The notes under the pieces are model-generated. The model did not search any database. It saw nothing but the letters and a program-made list of their open reading frames with translations, and was not told the origin of the DNA. A stretch of DNA of 64,000 nucleotides from Trema orientale (lineage: Eukaryota; Streptophyta; Magnoliopsida; Rosales; Cannabaceae): the NCBI GenBank assembly GCA_002914845.1, contig JXTC01000008.1, positions 1,358,449 through 1,422,448 of the forward strand, written 5' to 3'. The stretch's first letter is position 1. Each line of letters starts with the position of its first letter. Positions 52,969 to 64,000 of the stretch are shown here, one piece after another. A program made the translations under genes and the position numbers.

Positions 52969-53865
52969 TGGCATGTTTATTAAAAGGTAATGGGAATCAT
53001 ATATGTGGTAATGATTTCCATTTAGTTGTTTACCAAAATATAGGAATAGGAGAACTGTGTGGAGTCTACATAAAATTGGGGAAAAAGAATGGTGATGCTT
53101 ATCCCTCCTAACATCCTAAGGAATATCATTATCTGTAAAGATTCTCATCTATCTATTTATAATTATGGCACGTTTACTTCGCTGTAATCGTAATCGGAAT
53201 AAATAAAAGAGGAAATAAATAGGAATAAAATAGAAGGGTATGTGAATTATTATTTGTAGTATGTTGTTTACTTAAAACTAATAAGAATGAGAATCGTATT
53301 CATTAGAATACTATTCATTTGTTTACTTAACTCAGGAAAAGTAATGGGAATGTGTTATATTTACTAAATTATCCTTTTAAATATATGTAGGATTTAAAGT
53401 AAATAGATTTTTTGGGGTAAAATTGTATTTTATAATTTTAATAATTAAAAAAGAGAAAAGAAGTGTTTACAAGTAATCAGACTCCTTAAGGTGTTGGTGG
53501 GGAAAGTATTCTCATTATTTTCTCCTAAATTTGTGTGGACCCCACATATTTCCCCCTTTCCCATATTTTAGTAAACCTTTGTATGGGAATCATTACCCTA
53601 CATACCATTCCCATTACTCTTTAGTAAACATGCCATTAAAATATTAAAATATAATTTTATTCCTAAAATATCTATAATTCAGTCAATTATAGCATTCCCA
53701 TTACGTTTCTTGTGTTAAGTAAACATATGAATGGTGTTTTAATGGTTTTGATTTTCTTTCCCTTAAATTTAAAGTAAACAACGTAATATAAATGATGATT
53801 CTGATTCTCTTCCATTTCTCCCATTCATTTATTCCGCTTACGATTACGGCAAAATAAACATGCCA
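52969..53865 (-). mobile_element. Tourist-like MITE, copy B, interrupted by copy C
   Basis: The termini are TGGCATGTTTATT and, at the right, AATAAACATGCCA, flanked by TAA at 52966-52968 and 53866-53868. Its left arm matches the reverse complement of the right end of copy C, and its right arm matches the reverse complement of the left end, so it lies in the opposite orientation. It is split at 53163-53165 by copy C. Confidence 0.85.
53166..53635 (+). mobile_element. Tourist-like MITE, copy C, nested in copy B
   Basis: 470 bp with termini TGGCACGTTTACT and AGTAAACATGCCA, flanked by TTA at 53163-53165 and 53636-53638. A second copy of the family lies at 3704-4166. The TTA/TAA duplications and termini place the family in PIF/Harbinger (Tourist). 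Confidence 0.9.
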
Positions 53866-53868
53866 TAA

Positions 53869-56800
53869 ATGTCTACTGTCCTTCCCATATTAAATTAATC
53901 AAAAGGTCCTCTATTAACACAAAATTCGAATGGGATACTTAAAATTTATTAAAGATAACTTAAAGCAAATAACAGAAATTAACCAATTTGGATATGCAAA
54001 GTAGAAATTTGGAAAGATTCTAAATATAAAGTTATGTATTATCTTGCACACACAATAACTTAGGCTGCCGCTTTTAGCTTTTAAAATTTGTTAGATAAAA
54101 AATGGAGAGAGGAAAACGTTTGATAAATTCTTATTTTTGGTCAGCAGATTTTAAAAAATAATATATAACTATTATTTTAAGTAGAACTTGAAATGGTTCT
54201 TTTTCAAAACTAATTCTACGGCCATAATACAAATTGCCTAAAATATCATTTCATACTATACACGATTTTTAGTTTGTCAAACACCTACTCTTATATAGCA
54301 CAATAATTTTGTAAATTAAATTTAGTAAATATCTAAATCATTTATCTCCCGATTATTTCTTGCTCACAACACAGCTACAGCATAACAATACCAAACTGGC
54401 CTTTAGTCTTTATGTTGCCGATTGTCTACTCTTTAGAGTATTTTCTTACAATTTACCCAAAAATTTTATATACCTTTATATCGTGAGATTTTTTTTTTTC
54501 AAATTCTCATCCGGATATGTTAGAAAAGAACAAAAAAGACAAATAATGAACATTGAGAAATTACTAAATACAACCTAAAAGTTAAGAAATAGAGGATTGT
54601 GATTAGTTGTCCCATTTTTTCATGTCTCCATCTCTATCCCACTTATCAAAATCACTCTTATAATAGCCTTAAAAATTGGAGATATTTTAAAAGTAGTTAT
54701 AAAAAAAAATAATAAATTGCTCAAAATAATACGATGTTATGTTATTTAATAGGTAGATCTTAGTCCAATAGTAGAGGGCGAACATATAATTGAATTGACA
54801 TAATCAACTTTAATTTCCTTAAATAAGTTGCAAAAGTAAAATTTTCGCTCATGTTAATTCAATTATTATTAAGTTTGGATACATTTAAATTTTTCTTAGA
54901 AAAGTGTATCGAATGAATCATAAAGAGCGGTTCATTTACTCTTTTGACTTCTTTATATTTTCTTCTTTGCCTGTTTGGCATAGTGTTTTCAAAGAACTTT
55001 TAGAACCTAAAAATTATTTTTAAAAATATTTGGATAAACTTTTAAACTTTAAATAAGCATAGACCCACCATACTTTTCAGGAAGATTTTTTAAAATTTAT
55101 TTTAAAAAAATAAAAGCTATGCCAAACGTATCGTTCTTATCTTGTAACTAAAAGATGTATATCTAGTGGAGAATTTTCTCCCATCATACTATAGATTTGC
55201 GTGAATTTTATTTTTTTATTGTTTTTTTTTTCAAGTGATTTTTACATTATTCTACAGATTTTGAAGTTTCTACGATTTATATCTAGCTGTAGTTATCCAG
55301 TCGAAAATTAATTTTTGTAGAAAAACTATCATCGTGTCATTGAAAAGAGCTCACTCATCTAGTAGTAAAAGTATCTTTAAAAGAGCTGAAAAAATATCTC
55401 TCATGTAGTCTAATTGTCCACTTCGTGGAGTTATGTGCACAACTTTAAAGTCTCAAGCACATATTTTTTCCACTTGGTCATTAGTAAGTTAAAATGGGTT
55501 TTCTGATTGCTTGTTATTATGGATTATACGTCGGTTACATGTAATTCAATTGTTTAAAAATAAATGGGAAGATCTTCATTTTGTTACGTTATTTTTATTT
55601 ATTGTGTCGTTTTGTTCGCTTTTCCCTTACGCTAAAAAGGAGAAAAAAAATTTCATTCCTGTCAGCTTAAGAGGTAAGTATATAGGAATAATACTATTCA
55701 AAAAAATCCACAACATTTTAGCGTTTTTGTATTTTTTTTTTTAAAAAAACTCATTCCTTTTTATTAATAAAAGATAAAATCTTCTCGTGTTTTTCTAAAA
55801 TTACAGGATCCACATATATGGTTAAATTGGAGTTTAAAATTGTTGAAAAATAGGCCTTTTAATCTTTAGGCTGGCTATTAACATATGTATAGAAATAACT
55901 GAGAGAAGGATCCCTTCAAGCTGCAACCATAATTTTTGAGCAGTCTAATTATAATAGCCTCCAAAGAGAAATTCTTTATTTTGATTTTTGTCATTTGTCA
56001 AACGAAATAGGTCAGCCTATTAATATGGCCGCTTGACACGACACATCATCGTTTAAGCAGACAATTATGCTAAAATGTGGGCCTTGCCAGGCACATTCCA
56101 GTTATGGGCCATGTCGGGCTCATAAGTTAAGCACGATGAGTTGAGCACAGCACGAGACGTGTATAGGCACAACACGACGACACTAGGTATACTAGCACAT
56201 AAGTACGACACATTAGCACATTATACATGTATTATTTTGTAATAATTTTTCCAATATACAAGTGCAAACCTAATTTGAAAACACTTAGAGCATACTTGGA
56301 TACATTTTTAATTTTTTGTTTATAAAAATTGAAAACAGAAACAAAAATTTTGTTTATGTTTTTAAATTTTAAAAATAAAAAACTTGCCTCGTAACATATC
56401 AAATCATTTTTAATTTTTAAAAACAAAAAGGTTTAATGATATTAATAACCCTGAATTATATCTGTAGTACTATACTTTGTTCCGTAAATTTTTAACATCG
56501 TAGTGGTCCTTAAATTATGTAATTATTACAACAATGATCTGTTTGTCACAATCTATTAAATATTTAACATAAATAAGTCATTATAAAACATACGATTTGA
56601 TAACTGTAGTCAAGAATGAGATTCTAAATTTTTAACTTACACAGTAGAATACCAAGACTTATATAATTATTGCAGCAATGATCATTTTGTTTTTCACAAA
56701 TTGTTAAATTTTTAACATAAATTAGTCTTGTGTAAAGTGCATAGTTTAGTAATTTTGGCTAAAAATGAGATTATGATTCATAAAAGTAAATAATGCTCAA

Positions 56801-57964
56801 TTAAATTATACACTTTGTCCATGATTATTTTCTATTAAAAAACTAACAGTTTGTGACAAAGGGACTAATTCTGTAACAATTGCATAATTAAGGGGCCATT
56901 ATTATACAAGTTGAAAATTTAGAGGCATTACTATAATTGAGGACTGTTACTATATTTAACTCAAATAAGAAACATAAACGTGCTTGGGAATTATAAAAAT
57001 TAATTACAAAATATCATTTTAAAATTTATTTTGAAAAATATCTTTTTATAAAATTTATTTAGAAAAATACCATCAATGAAAATATCATTTTAAACTTTTA
57101 TTTAAAAAATATCATTTGTTAGAGTTTATTTATGAAAATACCAATTAAAAGATTTTATTAGAAAAATACGACTTTTGGTTTTACGTTAAAAATACCACTT
57201 TTTGTTTTTACTTTTTATTTTAAAAAATTTTGGAAGTGAAAAATTCCATTACTTTTTACAATTTTTTAAAACAGAAAACAAAAACAACGTTAACAAGGAT
57301 ATTTTCCAAAAGAAATTGTAAATTTTTTTTTATTTAAACAAAAAAGGGATAAGAAAAGTGTATCTAAGTAGATCCTTATTCCATATTCAATAATGATAAG
57401 CAAATATTTCTCAATTTTTTTTTTGTTCTTCTTTAATGTTAAAAGTTTTATCTTTAATGTACTATATTATATATATATTTTCAGTATATTTGAATGATTT
57501 GGGGAGAAAAATATTTCATAAAACAGTACTAAAATTAATAAAATTTACCAATTAAATGGACTAATTTTGGTCCAAATGGATTGACACGTCTGGGTATGTG
57601 AGCTAACACAGCATGAAATAAAGCATGACACAAAATATCTAAGTATTAGGCCAATGGACCATGCCGTGCCAGCCATTTTGAATTTTGGGCATGATATAAC
57701 ATGACATGATAAAAAGTGGGCTATACCTGATACGACATGAAAGCACATTTGTGCCAACTTAAATAGGCTGTATTAGCACGTCATGCTTGACATGTCTATG
57801 CCTATCCTATGTTTGTTTGTCAATATATAGCTATCCTCTTTAGTTTTGATCGAGGTGGTTCTTAAATAAATCCGTTTTTATGTACTAAATTTTTATGTAC
57901 TTTTTAGATTCTAATTATATATGTAGCCTACCAGTTTATAGACACACACATATATATATATATA
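53869..57964. other. Intergenic DNA with MITE and hAT-like patches
   Basis: No gene is seen. Two GC-richer islands (about 55990-56230 and 57560-57800) are full of GCACG, GGGC and TTGACACG words, typical of subterminal regions of hAT-type elements. Their shared phrases run in the same direction, so I cannot pair them as two ends of one element. A MITE at 54969-55133 is listed separately. Confidence 0.45.
54969..55133. mobile_element. Second, decayed relative of the 28.3-kb MITE
   Basis: The left end GCCTGTTTGGCATAG and the right end CTATGCCAAACG are inverted, and the interior shares 'agacccacca' and 'caggaagat' with the element at 28283-28473. No target duplication is clear. Confidence 0.6.
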
Positions 57965-58206
57965 GGCACCAATCTAGTATATCTTTTTTTCACCTATCTA
58001 TAAGTATTATTTTGCCAAATTAAAATTCCCCACACACGTCTGTTCATGGTAAAAGATTGAGAGTGAAAAATATTAAATAATGTGTATTTATTTTTATTAT
58101 TATTTTTTTCTAACTATGCAAATTATGGTTATCGTTAGATTGATCCAACGACTAAAAATAAATGCCTATGAATAGGTAAAAAAAAAATGCCTATTAGATT
58201 AAGAAC
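57965..58206. mobile_element. Hairpin element with ends in (TA)n tracts, copy 1
   Basis: The left end 'ggcaccaatctagtatat' followed by T-rich sequence and 'cacctat' is mirrored at the right by 'ataggt', A-rich sequence and 'attagattaagaac'. Both ends run directly into (TA)n tracts, as in MITEs that target TA microsatellites. The interior contains 'gattgatccaacgac'. Confidence 0.5.
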
Positions 58207-58244
58207 ACACACATATATATATTTATATATATATATATATATAT

Positions 58245-58411
58245 GGTTCCTAATCCAGTAGGAATTTTTTTTACCTATCATAGGTAATTTTTTTTTAATG
58301 ATTTTCTCTCTCTTCTTTTTATCATGAAAAGTCGTATATGACCAATTTTAATTAGCCAAAACAATACATATAGATAAGTAAAAAAAAAAAAAAATCTACT
58401 GAATTAGTGCC
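58245..58411. mobile_element. Hairpin element with ends in (TA)n tracts, copy 2
   Basis: The left end 'ggttcctaatccagtagg' plus T-rich sequence and 'acctatc' matches, inverted, the right end 'gataagt', A-rich sequence and 'ctactgaattagtgcc'. It is flanked on both sides by (TA)n and lies 40 bp from copy 1. Confidence 0.6.
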
Positions 58412-59800
58412 ATATATATATTGTAGCTCTTTTGTACATAAATAGGGATTGGTCCACTTAAGTAAAATTTTCCCCTAAAATTAGTGTCACAAGTACGCAA
58501 CTTTGCACAAATAAGCATAATGAAACTAGGCATACGAGTTGACTTTCATTATGTTACAAAATTATATCAACTATGTATGAACATACGTGTGTAGTGTGAA
58601 GTTGTTTTTTCAGTCTATTAATCGAGTCAACGAGATCACCAGTCCAGAGTGACACCACATCCTTACACCATATAAATTAATATAGCCATTTATCTTTTTC
58701 TACCCGATGTCTTTTTTAATCTTTTCTTTTTTCTTTTTTTCAATAAAAAAAGAATGAAACGCGGAATATAGCTTTTCTCTTTTCTTATTTTCTGGCAAAG
58801 TTTGCGCTTTCGAGTTGTACATTTGAAGACACAGTCCATGAAATGTGCTGGCTTGCGTAGCTCTTAATTAATGTTGCCTGGATAATATCGAGTAAGCCGT
58901 TTCCTTCATATTCATATTATACAATTCTTCGGAGGCCCTATGTGTATAGTTGGAACTCACAAATGTAATGGGAATTTTCTTTTTGCACTTTTGTTTCTCT
59001 TCAAGTTAAGAATATTTGTGTATTTAAATTGTTGAACAAGCATTATTAAAGTGGGCAAAGCTAACAATAAGTTGGCTACAGCCTAGGGTCGTTCCAATAT
59101 TGTTCGCTAGCTGAAAATTTAGCCTTTTTTTAGGTTTTGCCCAAAAAAATAATAATAAATAAACCCGTGCATACTACTACGTTGACCGGTACAATGACAG
59201 ACGCCCAATGGGTATTGTGTTAAATATATTTGACTTTTATTGCTCATTAGGGTGGCAATTCATATTGTTTGGCATCGATCTATTTTTATTTTATGGGTTT
59301 TGTCCTAACTATGACTTATTTGTTCAACGAAAATACTATCCAAATTGGGCGAGATAGGCATCTTACTATTTTAGGACCCATAGGGCGGGTCTATTAACAC
59401 CTCATTGTCTATTCTTTTCACCCTTTTTCTAAGACCACACACTTAAAAAAAATTTAAAAACTAACTACTGCTTTCTACACCCTTATTTTTTCCAAAAGTA
59501 TCCCCTAATGTAATTTTCTCCCTTCTTTTCCCACCCCCACCCCACTCTCTCACGTTCTTTCTTTTTCTTCTACCTTCCACTCTCACGTTTTTCTCTCTGT
59601 TCATATTCATCATCAGGCTCTATCCAAATCAGAGACTAAACCTCTTATTATTCCCATTAGATACTGAACTTGGCTTGAAATACTCATAACCAATCTTGTG
59701 TTATTGTACAAAGATGCTGTTAGATAATTTGGAGGAGTTAGAGCAGAGAATAGAGTTATTTCGAATTGTTTTTGAAGTGAAATTTGAAAGCAAATAAAGA
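58412..59800. other. Intergenic DNA, no gene seen
   Basis: AT-rich sequence. From about 59400 a pyrimidine-rich stretch ('ctctctcacgttctttc') resembles a gene leader and may be the 5' part of the processed copy that follows. Confidence 0.45.
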
Positions 59801-59833
59801 ATAGTAGGGAAAAAACCGGAGAGTAAGAAGTGA

Positions 59834-60258
59834 GAGACGAAGAAGAAGAAGAAGATTTACAAGAATTGGAGCTTGCTGACTGGCCTTGTTGCCATTTTGG
59901 GTGGTATAGTCGGCATCGTCGTCGTCGCTAACTTCGTCTTCTTCAACAACGATCCATTCAACAAAAGAGAGAAAAGCAAGTCAGATGGACCCGACGACCA
60001 GAAAGGAGCAAAGTGAAGGATGCTTGTGCCTCTCTACCATGTTGATTATGTAATTTGGGATATGATTTTGGAGTTAATAATTTGGAATTGAAATCAAGTT
60101 CTGATCTTGGATTTGTGTTCATAAGTTTTCAGGGCTATAATATTTCGAAAATCAAAATTGAGTTCTGATCTTAGACTAGTTTGCCTAGAGTTCTTTCATG
60201 AACAACTTTTGAGTGAATTAATCTTATCAAAGAATGTTTACTCGTTAAAAAAAAAAAA
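59834..60258 (+). pseudogene. Probable retrocopy of a small single-span membrane protein gene
   Basis: One frame from 59834, straight after an in-frame TGA, reads ETKKKKKIYKNW, then SLLTGLVAILGGIVGIVVVA (a membrane span), then NFVFFNNDPFNKREKSKSDG, PDDQKGAK and TGA at 60014-60016. Lysines before the span and an acidic/basic tail after it look like a real short protein of about 60 residues. No ATG follows the upstream stop in frame. A UTR-like stretch ends in A12 at 60247-60258, which suggests a processed pseudogene. I do not recognise the family. The alternative is a real gene whose start lies in an upstream exon. Confidence 0.5.
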
Positions 60259-61012
60259 TAGCAGGGGCCATCTCAATGATACTAATTAATCTACTTGAAA
60301 CTCCACTATTTCAATACTTCATTGAACTTTTCATTATTTGCTGAAACGTGAAGTCTCATTTTCTTGATAATATATATTTGGATGAAGCTAACTTTGATGA
60401 AAATTAAGTATGTAAACTATAGAACTATAGTTTCTGCGTAATTTTGTATCCTAATTCATGACTTATTTTCGTTTAACTTGGTGTAAGTATATTTGGTTAT
60501 AGATATAATATAATTATTTGGATGGAAAGATGCCACTATACAAAGACAAAAACTAGTGACCTCCAGGTGTTTGAAGAAAATCTTCAAAGAAAAAAATTTG
60601 GGAAAGTATTGCATTATCATGCTGTGTGCATTATGAGAGATGCCACCACACAAAGACAAAAACACACCAGACAAAGACACAAACTAATGACTTCCAGGTT
60701 TTTGAAGAAAATCTTCAAAGAAAGAAATTTGGAAAATTATTGCAAATGACTTAAAAATAATAACCTTTAAAGTGATATTTACTGTGATTGAAAGTTGAAT
60801 GAAAGGCTTAAATCATGTTCTTCAATTCTCATTCTTTCATTATTGTGATTGACTTACAAAATAAATATTAGTAGGAAATAACTAGATTTAGCAAAAAGGG
60901 AGAATTAAAATACAAGTCTTATACCACAAAAGTCATAAACTATCACAATCAAGAAAATACATAGCTTTCATAGGGAAAAAAAAAGGAAAATACATAGCTT
61001 ATACTATATAAG
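60259..61012. repeat. Tandem duplications downstream of the transposase gene
   Basis: An imperfect duplication of about 110 bp lies at 60527-60613 and 60635-60745, each containing 'gatgccac', 'caaagacaaaaac' and the palindrome TTGAAGAAAATCTTCAA. A second duplication of 80-bp period, with 'agtcataaactatcacaa' at 60931 and 61011, runs over the stop codon of the transposase gene. No other gene is seen. Confidence 0.7.
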
Positions 61013-63963
61013 TCATAAACTATCACAAGCAAGATCAATTGTCTCAATTGTTGCGACACTGGAACCCACAATTTCTCTAAAATGTTTGATACAAGAAACA
61101 TAAGCATGTTCCCATCCATCTGTGCAAGAGTGATGGTACTTGTACCAATTGTTTGCTATAGGTGGAATAGGAGAGCCTGGTGTCAAGAACACCTACAAGA
61201 AATATTTCGGAGTAGAAATAATAGTTAATTAAATTTTAATACCACATACGAAAAGATAAAAATATTATGTAGGTCTTTAGTAAACTTACCTCAACAAAAT
61301 GATTTTCAACATAGCCAATAGCAATATATCTACGGGAAAGAAAATGCAATGGTACCGATCTTAAAGGTAGAAAAGTAAGACATTGTTGCATTGATAAGTG
61401 AATTAAAATAACGTTGTAGCATGATGCTATAAGATGACCCATGTCAGGCATCGTCATCCATCAATCACGTGGGGCATTACTTTCATAGAATGATAATGCA
61501 TGAATTAACTCATCAACCCTACCAAAAATCCCATATAATTGTGTATAGTGGTCTATTTGGGATTGTAACTCATTCAGTAAATCTTTTCGCACTTGGATCC
61601 ATCCATCTTCACCCATACCTATCAAATCAGATATTGCTCTAAACCCACAATTACCATCAGCAGTGACGTCTTTTATTTGTGCAATATATGTCTTCAAACC
61701 ATTCAGGAATGCATCAATATAGACCTTATTAGGAACCGAAGATGCTCGATAAACCTATCAAAGTATAATATTTGTCAAATCTTAAGGTATACAAATAATA
61801 AATGATTACAATTCTAATTCAAATGCTAACCTTTTCTTTAGTTCTTCTCTTCTTTGACATCATAATTTTAGAAACTTTTGTTGTGGTCATACTTGACAGA
61901 ATTCCTGGTGAGTAACTATCTTGGACAGACGACGTAAACTCAAATACGGATGGGTTTCGGCCTGTTGAGGTATGTAACTTTGACGATGGACGACCTCGAG
62001 TTTTGGTCTTCACTTTAGGCTCCATGAGAAATGTAGAACCTGGGTTTGCTATTTCCTTCAGTTTCTTTAAAATTTTCACTTTTTCAGAATCATCACTACC
62101 ATTGAATTTTTCAATAATCATATCTACCTCTGCTTTGCAACTTAAAACTTCAACTTGTTTTTTTGGAATACGCATTAAATCTAATTTCTTCCAATATGAT
62201 TCAATACATGCAATTGGAATTGGCCGACCTTCCCTCACATATTCTGCAATCTCATGTGCACAAGGTAAGCCATGTGTACGTCGTAAATCACATCCACATG
62301 CTGAAATATCCACACCAATTGAATTTACGCGTTTTAACTCAGCAAATATTAAGTTCAAAGCATGAATAGATACAAAACCTCGTAATTCTTTGAATTCTGC
62401 AGGTTTAAAGTTATGTTCCACAACATGCAAACTTTTCTTGAATAAAGCCTTGATATGGGTATGTTGTAACTCAAATAATGAATGTATCTTAGTCCATGAG
62501 CTCTCAAAGTTCTCTTGACTAGATCCCAGGTATTTTTTCAATGTCAAATGTGAACTCTCAACCCTGTTGAAATGAATGTGTTAATATTGACAAAATCAAA
62601 ATAGAAATATATCAGTCATATAAACTATAAATTTGTACCTATTTGTTGTCACATTCCCAAAGTGCATTATTGTGTCTGTCCAAGCAGCAACAAATTTTTC
62701 TTTGTACTTAGCTAACCAAGTTGTTGTCACAAATTCAAGGGCCTTTGGATATTTAGCGAAATCCTTTTCCAATAAAAGGAGATGTTGCATGTACTTTTCT
62801 TTAGTGGAAGATAGTACTAATAAACTCCAAATGCTTATAAACTTCTCCCATTTCTCCTTTGTCTCAAATATTTTTTTGCACTTACGTAATAAGTCAATAC
62901 CGATATGCCATCTACACAATAAATGCTTGGTACTTGGAAATACACTCTCAATGGGATTCATCAAAGCCAAATCCCTATCTGTAATAATTATCTCAGGAAC
63001 AATATTACTATCAAATAAACTTTTTAACATATATAATGCCCATGTAAAATTCTCTTCTCGTTCAGACTCAAGGTAGGCAACAGCAATTGAAAAAGACTTA
63101 TCGATAGAGGTAACACCAATAATTTGTAATAATGGAAAACGATACGTATTGGTCTTGTATGTACAATCCATCAACAAAATACCGGGAAATGCATGTATAA
63201 TTCTACGCTAAAAGGGTGTACCCAAAACAAATCTTTAACAACATCTGAGTTTTCACAACTCTTATGCCACTCAATATACTTATACTCAGATAACTTACTC
63301 ATCAGTAATTGCATTTGCGGCCTTCCACCCTTTTCTGTAGCTTTGTACTTTTGGCGTGCGTTATAAATTATTTTTAACGTGCTGGAGTTACGAGGATCCC
63401 TTGTCTTTAATGCTTGTAATATTTCCCTTGGCTGAACTAATGTTCTAGACATATCTAGTAACAATGAAATCTCATCTTTTTGTAGTCTTCCAGCGAAAGA
63501 GTGACCTTCTAAATACGTTGCAATTAGATAGTTGTGAATTCCACATGCAACCTTCACCATCCAATCGTCATTGTTATCTAATTTCAGACCTTTTAGCTGG
63601 AAAGGACATCCACACTTCTTTGTACCTGTCTTTCTCAAGTTATCTGATAAATTTTCATATTTCCTTGTCCTTTCAATATATTTTCCCCCTCTTTCACAAG
63701 CAAATGTAATCCTTGGTTTTTTGTGAGAACCACCTGAATCAGAAGTCTTAATAACAATGACTAAATTGTTACTTCTTCCAATATCACGAGTCCATTGAAC
63801 TAAAGCTTTTCTACTCGTAAATACCTATATATCAAATTTCTAATCATAAAACTAAAATTTTGATACTTGTATATAACTTAAAAGGAAGGTTTGAGAATTT
63901 TCGTACCTCAGAAGCTGTAAATTCTTTTGTATAATCATGAATGACTTGAGTAGAGGTTGCATC
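61013..63963 (-). pseudogene. Mutator-like transposase fused to an OTU protease domain, broken
   Basis: Exons on the minus strand: 63963-63907 (earlier exons lie outside the window), 63824-62639, 62563-61831, 61754-61290 and 61192-61013, with GT-AG borders. Domains in order: a FAR1-like zinc DNA-binding region (CERGGKYIERTRKYENL, KKCGCPFQLK); the MULE transposase core (MDCTYKTN and TDRDLALMNP holding catalytic Asp residues, CRWHIG); a SWIM zinc finger (CGCDLRRTHGLPCAHEIAEY); a linker with a KTRGRP AT-hook-like motif; and an OTU domain with nucleophile Cys in TADGNCGFRAI (61649-61647) and catalytic His in VENHFVEV (61301-61299). Two lesions: a 1-nt frame change at about 63195-63210, before MDCTYKTN, and a TGA at 61463-61461 where the family has Arg before WMTMPDMGH. 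The two lesions probably abolish a full-length product. Terminal inverted repeats were not found. Confidence 0.88.
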
Positions 63964-64000
63964 CTACAAAAGTATAATAAAGAAAATTAAAAGCTGGTTA

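Noticed and set aside
55990..57810. One 1.8-kb hAT element bounded by the two GCACG-rich islands
   Set aside because: The shared phrases at the two islands run in the same direction, so they are not inverted termini of one element.

Overview
The window is nuclear DNA of a flowering plant, most likely a eudicot. It is AT-rich, its genes have GT-AG introns, and it holds three intact plant genes: a plant-type calmodulin, a SnRK1 beta subunit and a secreted L-ascorbate oxidase. The rest is repeat-laden intergenic DNA with many MITEs, LINE and Copia remnants, a SINE and a Mutator-like transposase gene. I cannot name the species.

Layout. 1-5 kb: AT-rich repeats, a 748-bp Mutator-type foldback element with a perfect 9-bp target duplication, and a broken 5' copy of an ENTH-domain gene of the MTV1 type with a Tourist-like MITE in its intron. 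6.2-14.5 kb: a decayed minus-strand LINE split by a complete but decayed Copia LTR retrotransposon (508- and 495-bp LTRs, 5-bp target duplication). 15.1-16.8 kb: calmodulin (+). 21.7-27.8 kb: SnRK1 beta subunit (-), four coding exons, with two tiny upstream ORFs in the predicted leader. 28-32 kb: several MITEs and a tRNA-derived SINE. 34.8-40.9 kb: L-ascorbate oxidase (-), five exons, with a hAT-like MITE in intron 3. 42.9-47 kb: pieces of two LINEs in opposite orientations. 49.2-50.1 kb: a Copia scrap. 53-58.4 kb: a Tourist MITE nested in its own relative, another MITE and two hairpin elements whose ends lie in (TA)n tracts. 59.8-60.3 kb: what looks like a processed copy of a small membrane-protein gene. 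61.0 kb to the right edge: a Mutator-like transposase fused to an OTU cysteine-protease domain (-), broken by one frameshift and one nonsense codon.

The three intact genes are separate transcription units with no operon-like link: calcium sensing, energy-stress kinase signalling and apoplastic ascorbate oxidation. The least routine material is the transposase-OTU fusion, the start-stop uORF (AUGUAG) ahead of the SnRK1 beta subunit, the self-nested MITE, and many short near-perfect tandem duplications spread through the window.

Exon borders were set by eye from splice dinucleotides and family conservation. Species, copy numbers, expression and divergence values cannot be determined from the sequence alone.
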